A DNA stretch of 18,740 nt. Source: Deltaproteobacteria bacterium (GTDB lineage: Bacteria; Myxococcota_A; UBA796). A program made the translations under genes and the position numbers. A model generated the notes under the pieces. That model was not told the origin of the DNA. It made no database searches and saw nothing but the letters and a program-made list of their open reading frames with translations. The DNA is taken from positions 1 to 18,740 of the forward strand of contig PALY01000114.1 of the NCBI GenBank assembly GCA_002707085.1, written 5' to 3'. Each line of letters starts with the position of its first letter. The stretch's first letter is position 1. Below are positions 1-7,007 of this stretch, one piece after another.

Positions 1-144
1 GGCCTCCTGAAGATCATGCAGTGTCAGAACCAGCGGAGTGTTTCGTGCTCCGGGAGACAAGACCACATGCTGCAAGCCCATTTGGATGACCGTTTCTGCG
101 ATCGCCGCTGCGCGCAGGCGGTTCAGTTCTGCGGTGTTTGTCAC
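1..144 (-). CDS. menD: MenD N-terminus (SEPHCHC synthase), partial
   Basis: MenD is the thiamine-diphosphate enzyme that joins isochorismate and 2-oxoglutarate to give 2-succinyl-5-enolpyruvyl-6-hydroxy-3-cyclohexene-1-carboxylate, the next step after MenF in menaquinone synthesis. Only the first 48 codons are in the window. They read VTNTAELNRLRAAAIAETVI and go on with a GLQHVVLSPGARNTPLVL stretch, which matches the family's N-terminal signature (N..RA..I.E.L...G..H...SPG.R.TPL). The start is a GTG at 144-142 whose last two bases lie in the menF stop, giving a GTGA 4-base overlap that suggests translational coupling. The reading frame stays open to the window edge. The Shine-Dalgarno is weak, as expected for a coupled gene. 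Identity is seen directly from the motif; activity cannot be judged from the fragment. Confidence 0.9.
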   Translation of the reverse strand, partial: MTNTAELNRLRAAAIAETVIQMGLQHVVLSPGARNTPLVLTLHDLQEA

Positions 145-1514
145 CGGTCTGCACGCTGTTGAAACGCCAAACCTTGTCGTACAGTTTGGAGTTTGACTTG
201 GCTCTCTTCCCATTCGTCCGCAGGGTTCGAACTGGCGACCAAACCACATCCTGCGAATGCCGCAGCTTGATCATCCGCCATCAATACCGAACGAATGGCC
301 ACCACAAATTCTCCATCGCCGGATGGGGAGATCCATCCGATGGGGCCGGCATACCAGCCCCGGTCTAAATGTTCGTTGAGATCAAGCCATTGCAATGCAT
401 GTTCTCGAGGTAGACCTCCAACCGCAGGGGTTGGGTGGAGCTTATTCACAAGATCGAAAATCGTTGCATCTGAAGCTACAGAACCTCGAATGGTGGTTCG
501 CAGGTGTTGTACATCTGGATGTCGTACGACGTCGGGGGTGTCGGAGCCTTCAAGGTTCGACACCATGGAAGTGAGCGCCTGTTCGATGGCTTGGGCCACC
601 AGTTGTTGCTCGTGCCGATCTTTGGTGCTTTCCAGCAACGCGGTGCCGAGGGCTTCGTCGTCTGTGCTGGTGTCACTTCTACGGCGAGTCCCAGCGAGGG
701 CAACCGTTTCTACTTGTCCAGACTCCAGACGCGCAAGAATCTCAGGGCTGGAGCCCAAGAAGGCTTGGCCATCCTTGCGGCGTATTAAGAATGTCGTGGA
801 ATCAATTTGCCGGTCGCGCAGGGCCCAGGCGGTTGCCAGAGGATCGAAGCTGTGGGTGGCGTCGGGTCGGTACGCTTGCGCTCGGGCAAGGACCACCTTC
901 TGAATCGAACCCGTTGCCATGGTGGCTTGAGCTGCCTGGACATTGGACTTCCAAGTTTCCCAGGCGTCTTCATGGCTGTGCAGTGGCATCACAGTACCGT
1001 TGGCAGGAGGGGCCATCGTACTTACAGCACGCTGTTTCCAGTCCATCAACATGGTGCGGAGATGCGGCAAGCGTTCCGCCATCGCGTGTTCATTTGTATC
1101 TATGGTGTACACGGCCCATGTTTGGCCATCACATCGCCAAACTAAAACTTCCGGGAGACACAGCGCTCCATCGCCCCATGCTTGCCAGTGTTCGGTCCGA
1201 TTCTCTCGGCTGGAAAATGCGAATCCAGCCAAACACCCTGGTGCTTTGGGAACAACCGGATTCCCGTCTACATCGATTGTGAGCATGTTGGATGCGATTT
1301 CATTCCACCAGTCTCTGGCTTGATAAAATCGAGCATCTCCAGTCGGTCGGTATTCCCGAATGACCCCTGCAGCGACGAAACAGTTTTTCTGATGGGGTGC
1401 AGACCATGCCATCAACCGAACCCCGTCCACTTGGAGTGGATGAAGGATGGCCCAAGGATCCATGTCCTTGATGGGTTCTTGGACTTGTATCCAGCGATGG
1501 GTTTGGTCAGCCAT
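141..1514 (-). CDS. menF: Isochorismate synthase MenF
   Basis: Converts chorismate to isochorismate, the entry step of the classical menaquinone pathway, in the cytoplasm. The 457-residue protein has a divergent N-terminal half and a C-terminal chorismate-binding domain (about residues 195-450). Visible family motifs are KVVLAR (206-211, whose Lys206 lines up with the general-base lysine of MenF), GSSPEIL (254-260), ALAGTRRR (272-279), HPTPAVGG (360-367), the YAGPIGW/GDGEFVVAIRS block (388-409) and the terminal AGCGLV..S.P..EWEES..K segment. The HPTPAVGG and GDGEFVVA blocks are shared with menaquinone- and siderophore-type isochorismate synthases; adjacency to menD and menG argues for the menaquinone role. 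The ATG at 1514 overlaps the 3' end of menG by 8 bases, with a GAAGGT-type ribosome site inside menG. Length is ordinary for the family. Confidence 0.95.
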   Translation of the reverse strand: MADQTHRWIQVQEPIKDMDPWAILHPLQVDGVRLMAWSAPHQKNCFVAAGVIREYRPTGDARFYQARDWWNEIASNMLTIDVDGNPVVPKAPGCLAGFAFSSRENRTEHWQAWGDGALCLPEVLVWRCDGQTWAVYTIDTNEHAMAERLPHLRTMLMDWKQRAVSTMAPPANGTVMPLHSHEDAWETWKSNVQAAQATMATGSIQKVVLARAQAYRPDATHSFDPLATAWALRDRQIDSTTFLIRRKDGQAFLGSSPEILARLESGQVETVALAGTRRRSDTSTDDEALGTALLESTKDRHEQQLVAQAIEQALTSMVSNLEGSDTPDVVRHPDVQHLRTTIRGSVASDATIFDLVNKLHPTPAVGGLPREHALQWLDLNEHLDRGWYAGPIGWISPSGDGEFVVAIRSVLMADDQAAAFAGCGLVASSNPADEWEESQVKLQTVRQGLAFQQRADR

Positions 1515-2235
1515 TTCGCAGCTGACCTTCGATCATGTGTGCCACAGGAGGAAACATCGAGTGTGCCTTTGCTTCAATCCCAACATCATGCAGCTGTGAG
1601 GCAAATTCATCTGCTGTATAAAAGGCGTCGATGGACTGGTTCAGGTACCGGTATGCATCACCAAAGCCTGTGATGATGCCGCCCACTGTGGGAACGATCA
1701 GCCTGTTGTACGTACCCTGTAGCAACCGAGGAATGAATCCGATGGGCTGAAAGAAATCCAAGACAACGATGGTGCCACCGGGACGAAGAACCCGCGCGCA
1801 TTCCGCTAACGCTCGATGCAATTCCGGTACGTTGCGCAGTCCAAAACCGCAGATGATGCCATCCACGCTATTGTCTTCAATGGGCAGTTCTCGTGCATCT
1901 GCACACATGATTTCAATTGGGTCCACATCGGTAAACTTGTGAGATCCAGATGCCAGCATGTCTTCCGCAAAATCCGCGGCAATCACCCGTGTTGCACCTT
2001 CATCGATAAGCATCCGGGACAGGTCCAGTGTTCCAGCACAAAGGTCTAATACCACGCCTGTTCTTGACTCTCCCAGTGCTTTGATTGCTCGACGGCGCCA
2101 CCACTGGTCCAGACCCAGACTCAATACGCGATTGGCTGTGTCGTATTTGGGTGCAATATCGTTGAACATTGCCCGGACGGCAGGCGCTCGATCTTCGGAC
2201 CCAGCCACCGGTGTATTGGGAGCAGGTACATTCAT
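1507..2235 (-). CDS. menG: Demethylmenaquinone C-methyltransferase MenG/UbiE
   Basis: SAM-dependent methyltransferase that converts demethylmenaquinone to menaquinone (UbiE proteins also act in ubiquinone synthesis; only menaquinone genes are seen here). The 242-residue protein carries the UbiE signature at its N-terminus (FNDIAPKYDTANRVLSLGLD, residues 24-43), SAM motif I at 63-72 (LDLCAGTLDL), an acidic residue ending the next strand (ADF, 87-89), CADARELP (111-118) and the ICGFGLRNVPE / RVLRPGG / VLDFFQP block (128-164) diagnostic of UbiE/MenG. One oddity is that motif I reads AGTLD where most members have GGTGD. It starts at an ATG in an ATGA overlap with the stop of the upstream prenyl synthase. 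It sits in an operon with menF and menD, so I use menG rather than ubiE. Confidence 0.94.
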   Translation of the reverse strand: MNVPAPNTPVAGSEDRAPAVRAMFNDIAPKYDTANRVLSLGLDQWWRRRAIKALGESRTGVVLDLCAGTLDLSRMLIDEGATRVIAADFAEDMLASGSHKFTDVDPIEIMCADARELPIEDNSVDGIICGFGLRNVPELHRALAECARVLRPGGTIVVLDFFQPIGFIPRLLQGTYNRLIVPTVGGIITGFGDAYRYLNQSIDAFYTADEFASQLHDVGIEAKAHSMFPPVAHMIEGQLRNG

Positions 2236-3251
2236 GCGATTCGGTCGACCAAGTGATGTGCCAATGACTCTAAAGCATCGCGATGCTCAGATGTTGGCAG
2301 TGTGTCCAATGCTTGAAGGCCGGTGTTCACAAGATCTCGTGCTTCTTGAAGGGCTGCATCGGTGGCGCCACATGCATGAACACGTTCAAGAAGTGCAGGA
2401 ATTCGTTCGGGTGACGGGTTTCCTTGAAGAAGTCGCTCCCGAATACTGGGATCCCGTTCCATGGCGATCAAAAGAGGCAGTGTCATCTTTCGTTCGGCAA
2501 GATCTTGACCACGACGTTTTCCCGTCATTGTCTTCTCACCTGTGTAGTCGAGTACATCGTCTGTGATCTGAAATGCGGTACCCACGCTCAACCCATAGGT
2601 ATACAGGGCTTCTGCGGCATCTGAATCGTTCACCGCCCATGCGCCTGCGGCGGCACACCATGCGATCAGTGTGGCCGACTTTTTGTGAACGATGTCCATG
2701 TACGATTGAACGTCGAGATCCAAATTGCCTCGATTGAGGAGTTGGGTGACTTCCCCCTCGGACATGGCGCTGACGGTCCACGCGAGCTTGCTTACTGCAG
2801 TATGACCCCCATGTTCCGCTGCCAGCGACAGGCCTTTTGCGACACAAAAGTCGCCTGTAAGGATGACGGCAGGGTTTCCATAAACCCGCTGAGCGGTGGG
2901 CTTACCCCTTCTTTCTTGTCCATCGTCGACCACATCGTCATGTAGAAGACTGCCCAGATGAATCAGTTCACCAATACAGGCCAAATCACCAATTTCGCCT
3001 TCAAAGCCTGATGCGCCTGCGCCCAAGCAGGTGAGGAGCGGGCGAAACCGTTTGCCTCCCGACAGTGCCAGGTACTCGCCAATTTCCGCGACCGCGGGAA
3101 TTGCACTCTGGAGTTGCTGGTGAAGTCGCTGCTCTGCCAATTCCATCTCTTGGGAGACGATTGCAAAGACAGAGGCAACACCATCAATGGTGGTGCGGGG
3201 CGCTCCGGCATGGAGGCCCGACGGCTCAAGGCGGCTGGCCTGGATCTGCAT
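2232..3251 (-). CDS. Long-chain trans-polyprenyl diphosphate synthase
   Basis: Builds the isoprenoid side chain (heptaprenyl/octaprenyl class) for menaquinone by successive isopentenyl diphosphate additions. The 339-residue protein shows GKRFRP (66-71), the first aspartate-rich motif DDVVDDGQERRGKP (105-118), a GDF motif (133-135) and the second aspartate-rich motif QITDDVLDYTG (228-238). The fifth residue before the first DDxxD is Gly rather than the bulky aromatic that stops short-chain enzymes, which fits a long product. Chain length itself cannot be read from sequence. It is the first gene of the minus-strand menaquinone operon, and its stop overlaps the menG start (ATGA). The N-terminal 25 or so residues are not conserved in the family, so the true start could be slightly downstream. 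The chosen ATG has a GGAG nine bases upstream. IspB, HepT and HepS2 are family names that could apply. Confidence 0.92.
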   Translation of the reverse strand: MQIQASRLEPSGLHAGAPRTTIDGVASVFAIVSQEMELAEQRLHQQLQSAIPAVAEIGEYLALSGGKRFRPLLTCLGAGASGFEGEIGDLACIGELIHLGSLLHDDVVDDGQERRGKPTAQRVYGNPAVILTGDFCVAKGLSLAAEHGGHTAVSKLAWTVSAMSEGEVTQLLNRGNLDLDVQSYMDIVHKKSATLIAWCAAAGAWAVNDSDAAEALYTYGLSVGTAFQITDDVLDYTGEKTMTGKRRGQDLAERKMTLPLLIAMERDPSIRERLLQGNPSPERIPALLERVHACGATDAALQEARDLVNTGLQALDTLPTSEHRDALESLAHHLVDRIA

Positions 3252-3283
3252 TCGATGTACTCCAGGGCTGGAATCGATTAGGA

Positions 3284-3316
3284 CTGTATTGTTTCAATCT
3301 GTATTGAAAACAGACA
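3284..3316. promoter_or_regulatory. Candidate operator in divergent promoter region
   Basis: Between the divergent prenyl-synthase and regulator genes lies a perfect 7-bp inverted repeat, TTTCAAT (3292-3298) and ATTGAAA (3303-3309), separated by CTGT. The symmetry extends outward to TGTTTCAAT / ATTGAAAACA with a one-base offset. The half-site context CTGTATTG is also directly repeated (3284-3291 and 3299-3306). Size and symmetry suit a dimeric winged-helix repressor. The obvious candidate is the GbsR/MarR-like protein encoded 37 bases further on, which would then control itself and perhaps the menaquinone operon. I cannot assign -10/-35 boxes with confidence on either strand. The repeat is seen directly; its role is inferred. 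Confidence 0.5.
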
Positions 3317-3345
3317 TAGTCTAACGCCACAGGGACCGACATGCC

Positions 3346-3927
3346 ATGAACACGTCTACTGAACACGATCAAACTTCAAAGCAGAGTGCGGCTGTCGAGT
3401 CGTTGTCGACGGCACGCCGAATCGTGGGTGAGTCCATTGGTGACTTGATGGGTTTCTGGAATTTCAAGCCCTCCATGGGGAGGGTTTGGACATGTTTGTA
3501 TTTGTCCCCACGTCCAATGACCGCGGCTGAAATCGTCGAAGAAACGGGTCTAAGTGTGGGCAGTGTCTCTATGACTCTCCAAGATCTGCGGGCATGGTCG
3601 GTTGTTCGAGATTCCGGCAGAGACGGAAGTAGACGGTGCTTTGAGGCTGAAACCGACGTGGTGAGAATGGTGACCCATGTTTTCCGAGAGCGAGAACTAA
3701 GGTTGGTTCAAAACACAATCGAAAAGCTGGAGGAGGCGGTCAAGTTGCTGGATCATCATGGTCGAACATCCTCTGCCAGTCAGATGTTGGAAAGTCGGTT
3801 TGTGGTGACCCGCGCCCGCCGTTTGCTTGATCTGTCAAAGGCTGGGCATACACTTATCGATCGATTTTCCCGAGTAGGGCGCTTCGATATTGGTGCCATT
3901 CGCGACAAGTTGTCTCTCCGTCGCTGA
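3346..3927 (+). CDS. GbsR/MarR-family winged-helix transcriptional regulator
   Basis: A 193-residue DNA-binding protein that probably acts as a repressor in the cytoplasm. The winged-helix core spans about residues 30-105. SMGRVWTCLYLSPRPMTAAE (43-62) and IVEETGLSVGSVSMTLQDL (63-81) give the recognition-helix pattern typical of GbsR-type MarR proteins, followed by a wing with DGSRR and then a long helix (110-137) likely used for dimerisation. There are only two cysteines, Cys50 in the HTH core and Cys98 in the wing, which could in principle form a thiol switch; that is speculation. The ATG has an AGGGA ten bases upstream. It lies between the divergent menaquinone operon and the persulfide operon, 114 bases before the latter, and an inverted repeat sits just upstream of it. 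The ligand is unknown. Confidence 0.85.
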   Translation: MNTSTEHDQTSKQSAAVESLSTARRIVGESIGDLMGFWNFKPSMGRVWTCLYLSPRPMTAAEIVEETGLSVGSVSMTLQDLRAWSVVRDSGRDGSRRCFEAETDVVRMVTHVFRERELRLVQNTIEKLEEAVKLLDHHGRTSSASQMLESRFVVTRARRLLDLSKAGHTLIDRFSRVGRFDIGAIRDKLSLRR

Positions 3928-4041
3928 CTCATTTGGGCAAACCTCCATTCAGGAAATCCGCAGGGACAGGTGAAGGGTCCTGCAAAGAACAATAAGGGGG
4001 CTGGACTCTCATTTTCATGAATGGGAAGGGAAGGCTGCCGG

Positions 4042-5076
4042 ATGCTGTTTGAGCAACTTAAAGATCCAAATTCATCCACGTTTACGTATCTTTTGGCAGA
4101 CCTTGAAACTGGAGATGCTGTCCTGATCGATCCAGTATTGGCGCAAATTGAGAGAGACGTTGAGCGGTTGGAACACCATGGTTTGACCCTCCGTTACACC
4201 TTGGACACGCATGTTCATGCAGATCATGTGACTGCCGCAGGCGCCCTTCGTGAACGATTTCAGTGTCAGACCGTGTTGAGTACTCATGCCGGTGTGCGGT
4301 GTGCGGATGTGGTGATGGCAGATGGCGAAGAAATTCGCTTTGGGTCTTTTGGACTCACCGCGCGGACAACACCGGGTCATACCCAAGGGTGTGTGACCTA
4401 TGTCACCTTGGACCAAAAAATCGCATTCACCGGTGATACTTTATTGATCGGTGGATGCGGTCGAACCGACTTTCAAGGCGGGGACGCCCGGACCTTATAT
4501 CGGTCGATTCATGAACAGATATTTAGCCTTCCAGGCGACACACTTCTGTACCCAGCCCATGACTATAAAGGACGATGTGTGACCACTGTATCCCATGAAA
4601 TCGAACACAATGGTCGATTGGGTGCAGGACGAAGTGAAGATGAATTTGTGGCCATTATGGACAACTTGAACTTGGCGTACCCCAAGCATATCGACCGAGC
4701 GTTGCCCTTGAATTTGGGGTGCGGTCTGGACGGGTCGACCCCAGCGGACGAGAATGTGCTTGGTCGAGAAGTCGAGCCCAGTTGGGCCTACGAACAGCGA
4801 GAAAAGGTCACACTCATCGATTGTCGTGAGCCTCATGAATGGGTCGGGGAATTGGGCCATGCAGCTCATGCTCAGTGCATTTCGCAAGCGAATGTACAAG
4901 CCGCGGTTTCTGGCTGGGAGCGTGACCGACCCATCGCAGTGGTGTGCCACAGTGGCGCTCGTTCAAGTCGAGTCGCACTTTCACTGACAGAAGGTGGCTT
5001 TACCGATGTGGCCTCGGTGCGAGGTGGCATGGTGCATTGGAATGAATGTGGGTTGCCCACAGAAGGTGGTGCGTGA
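4042..5076 (+). CDS. Persulfide dioxygenase-rhodanese fusion (ETHE1-like)
   Basis: The N-terminal metallo-beta-lactamase domain (about 1-235) belongs to the ETHE1/Blh persulfide dioxygenases, non-heme iron enzymes that oxidise glutathione persulfide to sulfite. The THVHADH metal motif (His57, His59, Asp61, His62), PGHTQGC (His113), FTGDTLL (Asp132), GCGRTDFQGG and YPAHDYKG (His173) are all present. The C-terminal rhodanese domain (about 250-340) has the active loop VCHSGARSSR with Cys302, so sulfite and persulfide could be interconverted with thiosulfate. Length is 344 residues from ATG 4042. I choose this start because the family begins M.F.QL.DP.SSTYTYLLAD, and because AAGGGAAGG lies 7 bases upstream; an in-frame ATG at 4021 would add seven unconserved residues. 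It is the first gene of a four-gene run whose other members are membrane sulfur transporters. Confidence 0.93.
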   Translation: MLFEQLKDPNSSTFTYLLADLETGDAVLIDPVLAQIERDVERLEHHGLTLRYTLDTHVHADHVTAAGALRERFQCQTVLSTHAGVRCADVVMADGEEIRFGSFGLTARTTPGHTQGCVTYVTLDQKIAFTGDTLLIGGCGRTDFQGGDARTLYRSIHEQIFSLPGDTLLYPAHDYKGRCVTTVSHEIEHNGRLGAGRSEDEFVAIMDNLNLAYPKHIDRALPLNLGCGLDGSTPADENVLGREVEPSWAYEQREKVTLIDCREPHEWVGELGHAAHAQCISQANVQAAVSGWERDRPIAVVCHSGARSSRVALSLTEGGFTDVASVRGGMVHWNECGLPTEGGA

Positions 5077-5078
5077 GT

Positions 5079-5501
5079 ATGGAACAGTTCATCTACCCAT
5101 TGGTTGGTGGTGTCTTGATTGGCCTGGCATCTGTGTTGCATTTGCTCATGCAGGGCCGTGTGGCTGGGTGCAGCGGTATTTTTGGGTCCGTGGTCACAGC
5201 GGATGGTCGAAAGGACTGGCGTTTGGCCTTCGTGCTTGGTCTTGTGGCTGCTGGCGCCCTCTTGTTTGGTTCCATGCCGGAAGCATTTGAGAATACGTTG
5301 GACCGCAGCCTGTGGGCTTTTGGTGCCGGGGGCCTCATGGTCGGGTTTGGTACACGTTTGAGTAAAGGATGTACGTCGGGTCATGGTGTGTGCGGGATGT
5401 CCCGGGGATCGATGCGGTCGATCGCTGCAACATTGACATTTATGGCAGCGGGCATGGTGACCGTATTCCTTGTGCGTACCGTCGCTGGGGGTGCATTGTG
5501 A
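5079..5501 (+). CDS. YeeE/YedE-family sulfur transporter, half 1 (PmpA-like)
   Basis: A 140-residue integral membrane protein with about four hydrophobic segments, of the YeeE/YedE (DUF395) family that includes the thiosulfate importer TsuA and the half-size PmpA/PmpB proteins. It shows AGCSGIFGS with Cys31 and the signature GFGTRLSKGCTSGHGVCGMS with Cys98 and Cys105, followed by RSIAATLTFMAAGM. Conserved cysteines of this kind relay the sulfur substrate in TsuA. The ATG at 5079 lies two bases after the preceding stop. A GTG at 5073, overlapping that stop and better spaced from GAAGG at 5062-5066, is an equally plausible start and would add two residues. It is probably a partner of the next gene, the two together making one full-length transporter. 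Confidence 0.88.
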   Translation: MEQFIYPLVGGVLIGLASVLHLLMQGRVAGCSGIFGSVVTADGRKDWRLAFVLGLVAAGALLFGSMPEAFENTLDRSLWAFGAGGLMVGFGTRLSKGCTSGHGVCGMSRGSMRSIAATLTFMAAGMVTVFLVRTVAGGAL

Positions 5502-5920
5502 AACAATCTTTTGCTGCACTCATTGTCGGTCTGGTTTTCGGAGTTGGCTTGGTTTTGTCTGGCATGACCAGCCCCGACAAGGTGGTTGGTTTTCTGGATG
5601 TATTCGGCGAATGGGACCCATCTCTGGCATTTGTGATGGGGGGTGCGGTGTTGACCTATGCACCCATTCGGTTGTGGGTGCTTCAGAGAGATAAGCCAGT
5701 TTTGGACACTTCATTTGAAGAACCCGTGGGTGGCAAAATTGATGCTCCGTTGCTCGTTGGTGCCGCAGTTTTTGGTGTGGGCTGGGGTTTGGTTGGGTTC
5801 TGTCCCGGTCCAGCGATAGTGTCTGTGGGAACTGCAGTTCAACCTGTCCTTCTCTTTGTTGCATGTATGGGGGGTGGAATGGCGCTTCACAAAGTCATGG
5901 TTGGGGCCGAGAGTAAATGA
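5498..5920 (+). CDS. YeeE/YedE-family sulfur transporter, half 2 (PmpB-like)
   Basis: The second half-size YeeE/YedE protein (DUF6691-type), 140 residues, with several transmembrane helices. Diagnostic stretches are GLVFGVGLVLSGMTSPDKVV (11-30), GFLDVFGEWDPSLAFVMGGA (31-50), and KIDAPLLVGAAVFGVGWGL leading into VGFCPGPAI with Cys102. The start is a GTG in a GTGA overlap with the stop of half 1. An open frame upstream has an earlier ATG at 5369, but that would run more than 120 bases inside the first half, and the conserved N-terminus begins at VKQSFAALIVGLVFG. Separate half genes for this transporter are known from PmpA/PmpB and from bigR-type operons. The substrate, thiosulfate or a related sulfur anion, is inferred from family and neighbours. 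Confidence 0.88.
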   Translation: MKQSFAALIVGLVFGVGLVLSGMTSPDKVVGFLDVFGEWDPSLAFVMGGAVLTYAPIRLWVLQRDKPVLDTSFEEPVGGKIDAPLLVGAAVFGVGWGLVGFCPGPAIVSVGTAVQPVLLFVACMGGGMALHKVMVGAESK

Positions 5921-6663
5921 CACCCCTCGTCGCAATTTTGGCGGTTTTGACCGGTGTCGTCATGGGTCTGCTGGGCGGTGGTGGGTCCATTATGGCCGTC
6001 ACTACGCTGACCTATGTTGCTGGACAAGACCCCAAAGTAGCGATTGCGACCTCATTGCTTGTGGTCGGTGTGACCGCTTTGTTTGCAACCATTCAATACG
6101 CAAGAAACGGAAATATTGAATGGCGAACTGGCTTCATCTTTAGTGTGGCAGCCATGGCCGGAGGCTATCTTGGTGGCAAGAGCGCAGTCTGGTTCGATGG
6201 TTCGACCTTATTGGTGTTGTTTGCTGTCATGATGGCCATTGCTGGGGTTGCCATGGTTCGACCCAGGAAAGCCTTGAAGCCAAGAGAGGTGGCGCTGCCG
6301 ACGTGGGTGATCGTTATCGAAGGGATTGTGGTTGGCTATGCCACAGGCCTTGTGGGGGCTGGAGGAGGTTTTCTTGTGATTCCTGCTCTTGTGCTTCTTG
6401 GCGGCATGCAGATGCATAAGGCTGTCGGAACAGGATTGTTGGTCATCTCGATGAAGTCGATCGCGGCGTTTGGTGGCCATATTCAACATGTCGACGTGGA
6501 CTGGCAATTTGCGGCTGTGGCGACCTTTCTCGCGATGGTAGGAAGTTTCTTTGGTACTCGCTTGTCCTCCAAAGTGCCCGCTTCTAAGCTCAAAAGGGGC
6601 TTTGGATGGTTCGTTTTGTGTATGGCAGGATTGATTGTCGCCAAGGAAATGGGCGTCATCTAA
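5917..6663 (+). CDS. TauE/SafE-family sulfite exporter-like permease
   Basis: A 248-residue membrane protein of the TauE/SafE (DUF81) family, several members of which export sulfite or sulfoacetate. Two internal repeats each begin with the family's glycine-rich re-entrant signature: MGLLGGGGSIMAVTTLTYVA near the N-terminus followed by KVAIATSLLVVG, and GLVGAGGGFLVIPALVLLGG in the second half followed by KAVGTGLLVISMKS. The start ATG forms an ATGA overlap with the preceding stop, and it is the last gene of the persulfide operon. Export of the toxic sulfite made by the persulfide dioxygenase is the obvious job. A 6-bp inverted repeat (TTCAAC 6664-6669, GTTGAA 6678-6683) directly follows the stop but has no T-run, so I do not call it a terminator. 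Confidence 0.88.
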   Translation: MTPLVAILAVLTGVVMGLLGGGGSIMAVTTLTYVAGQDPKVAIATSLLVVGVTALFATIQYARNGNIEWRTGFIFSVAAMAGGYLGGKSAVWFDGSTLLVLFAVMMAIAGVAMVRPRKALKPREVALPTWVIVIEGIVVGYATGLVGAGGGFLVIPALVLLGGMQMHKAVGTGLLVISMKSIAAFGGHIQHVDVDWQFAAVATFLAMVGSFFGTRLSSKVPASKLKRGFGWFVLCMAGLIVAKEMGVI

Positions 6664-6685
6664 TTCAACGAAAATTGGTTGAACC

Positions 6686-6712
6686 TTGCCCAGTGGGCCA
6701 AGAATGTATTAA
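6686..6712 (+). promoter_or_regulatory. Possible sigma-70-type promoter of tRNA-Pro
   Basis: TTGCCC (6686-6691) and TATTAA (6707-6712) are separated by 15 bases and lie 12 bases before the mature tRNA 5' end, where a tRNA promoter would be expected. The -35 resembles the TTGCCG of the stronger carD promoter in this window. The spacing is short and the match imperfect, so the call is tentative. Confidence 0.35.
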
Positions 6713-6724
6713 ACGGTGTGCCGT

Positions 6725-6801
6725 CGGGGCGTAGCGCAGTCTGGTAGCGCACCTGGTTTGGGACCAGGGGGCCCCCGGTTCGAATCCGGGCGCCCCGACC
6801 A
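6725..6801 (+). tRNA. tRNA-Pro (anticodon UGG)
   Basis: A complete 77-base cloverleaf. The acceptor stem CGGGGCG (6725-6731) pairs with CGCCCCG (6791-6797). The anticodon stem CCTGG/CCAGG (6752-6756, 6764-6768) encloses the loop TTTGGGA with anticodon TGG at 6759-6761. The T-arm CCCGG-TTCGAAT-CCGGG is perfect. The C1-G72 pair and discriminator A are those of bacterial proline tRNAs, and CCA is encoded (6799-6801). It stands alone between the persulfide operon and a cytochrome gene. Minus-strand open frames across it are antisense artefacts. UGG can read all proline codons if suitably modified. Confidence 0.97.
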
Positions 6802-7007
6802 TCTTTCCATCGAACGCACGCTAAATCGGCTGTCGGTGATGAGACACAAACAGTGATCGCAGATTGGTATTCGGTGTACGACACGCCCAATTGTTGTCTT
6901 TGAACGCATTCGTCTTTTGGATGTGAGCGTCGAATACCGTGTGTTTGTTGGACATCGACAGGGTTCATACGCGACAATCCAGAGGCTGCATTCAGAAGGA
7001 GGCCCTG

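Noticed and set aside
295..903. Several long open frames on the plus strand opposite menF, menG and cysS.
   Set aside because: All lie antisense to confidently identified genes, have no family motifs, and are expected shadows.
6664..6683. TTCAAC/GTTGAA inverted repeat after the TauE/SafE gene as terminator.
   Set aside because: The stem is 6 bp and AT-rich, with no following T-run; it also lies where the tRNA promoter should be.
6660..6977. Minus-strand open frame across the tRNA-Pro gene.
   Set aside because: Its GARIRTGG-type peptide is the typical antisense translation of a tRNA; it has no ribosome site or independent support.
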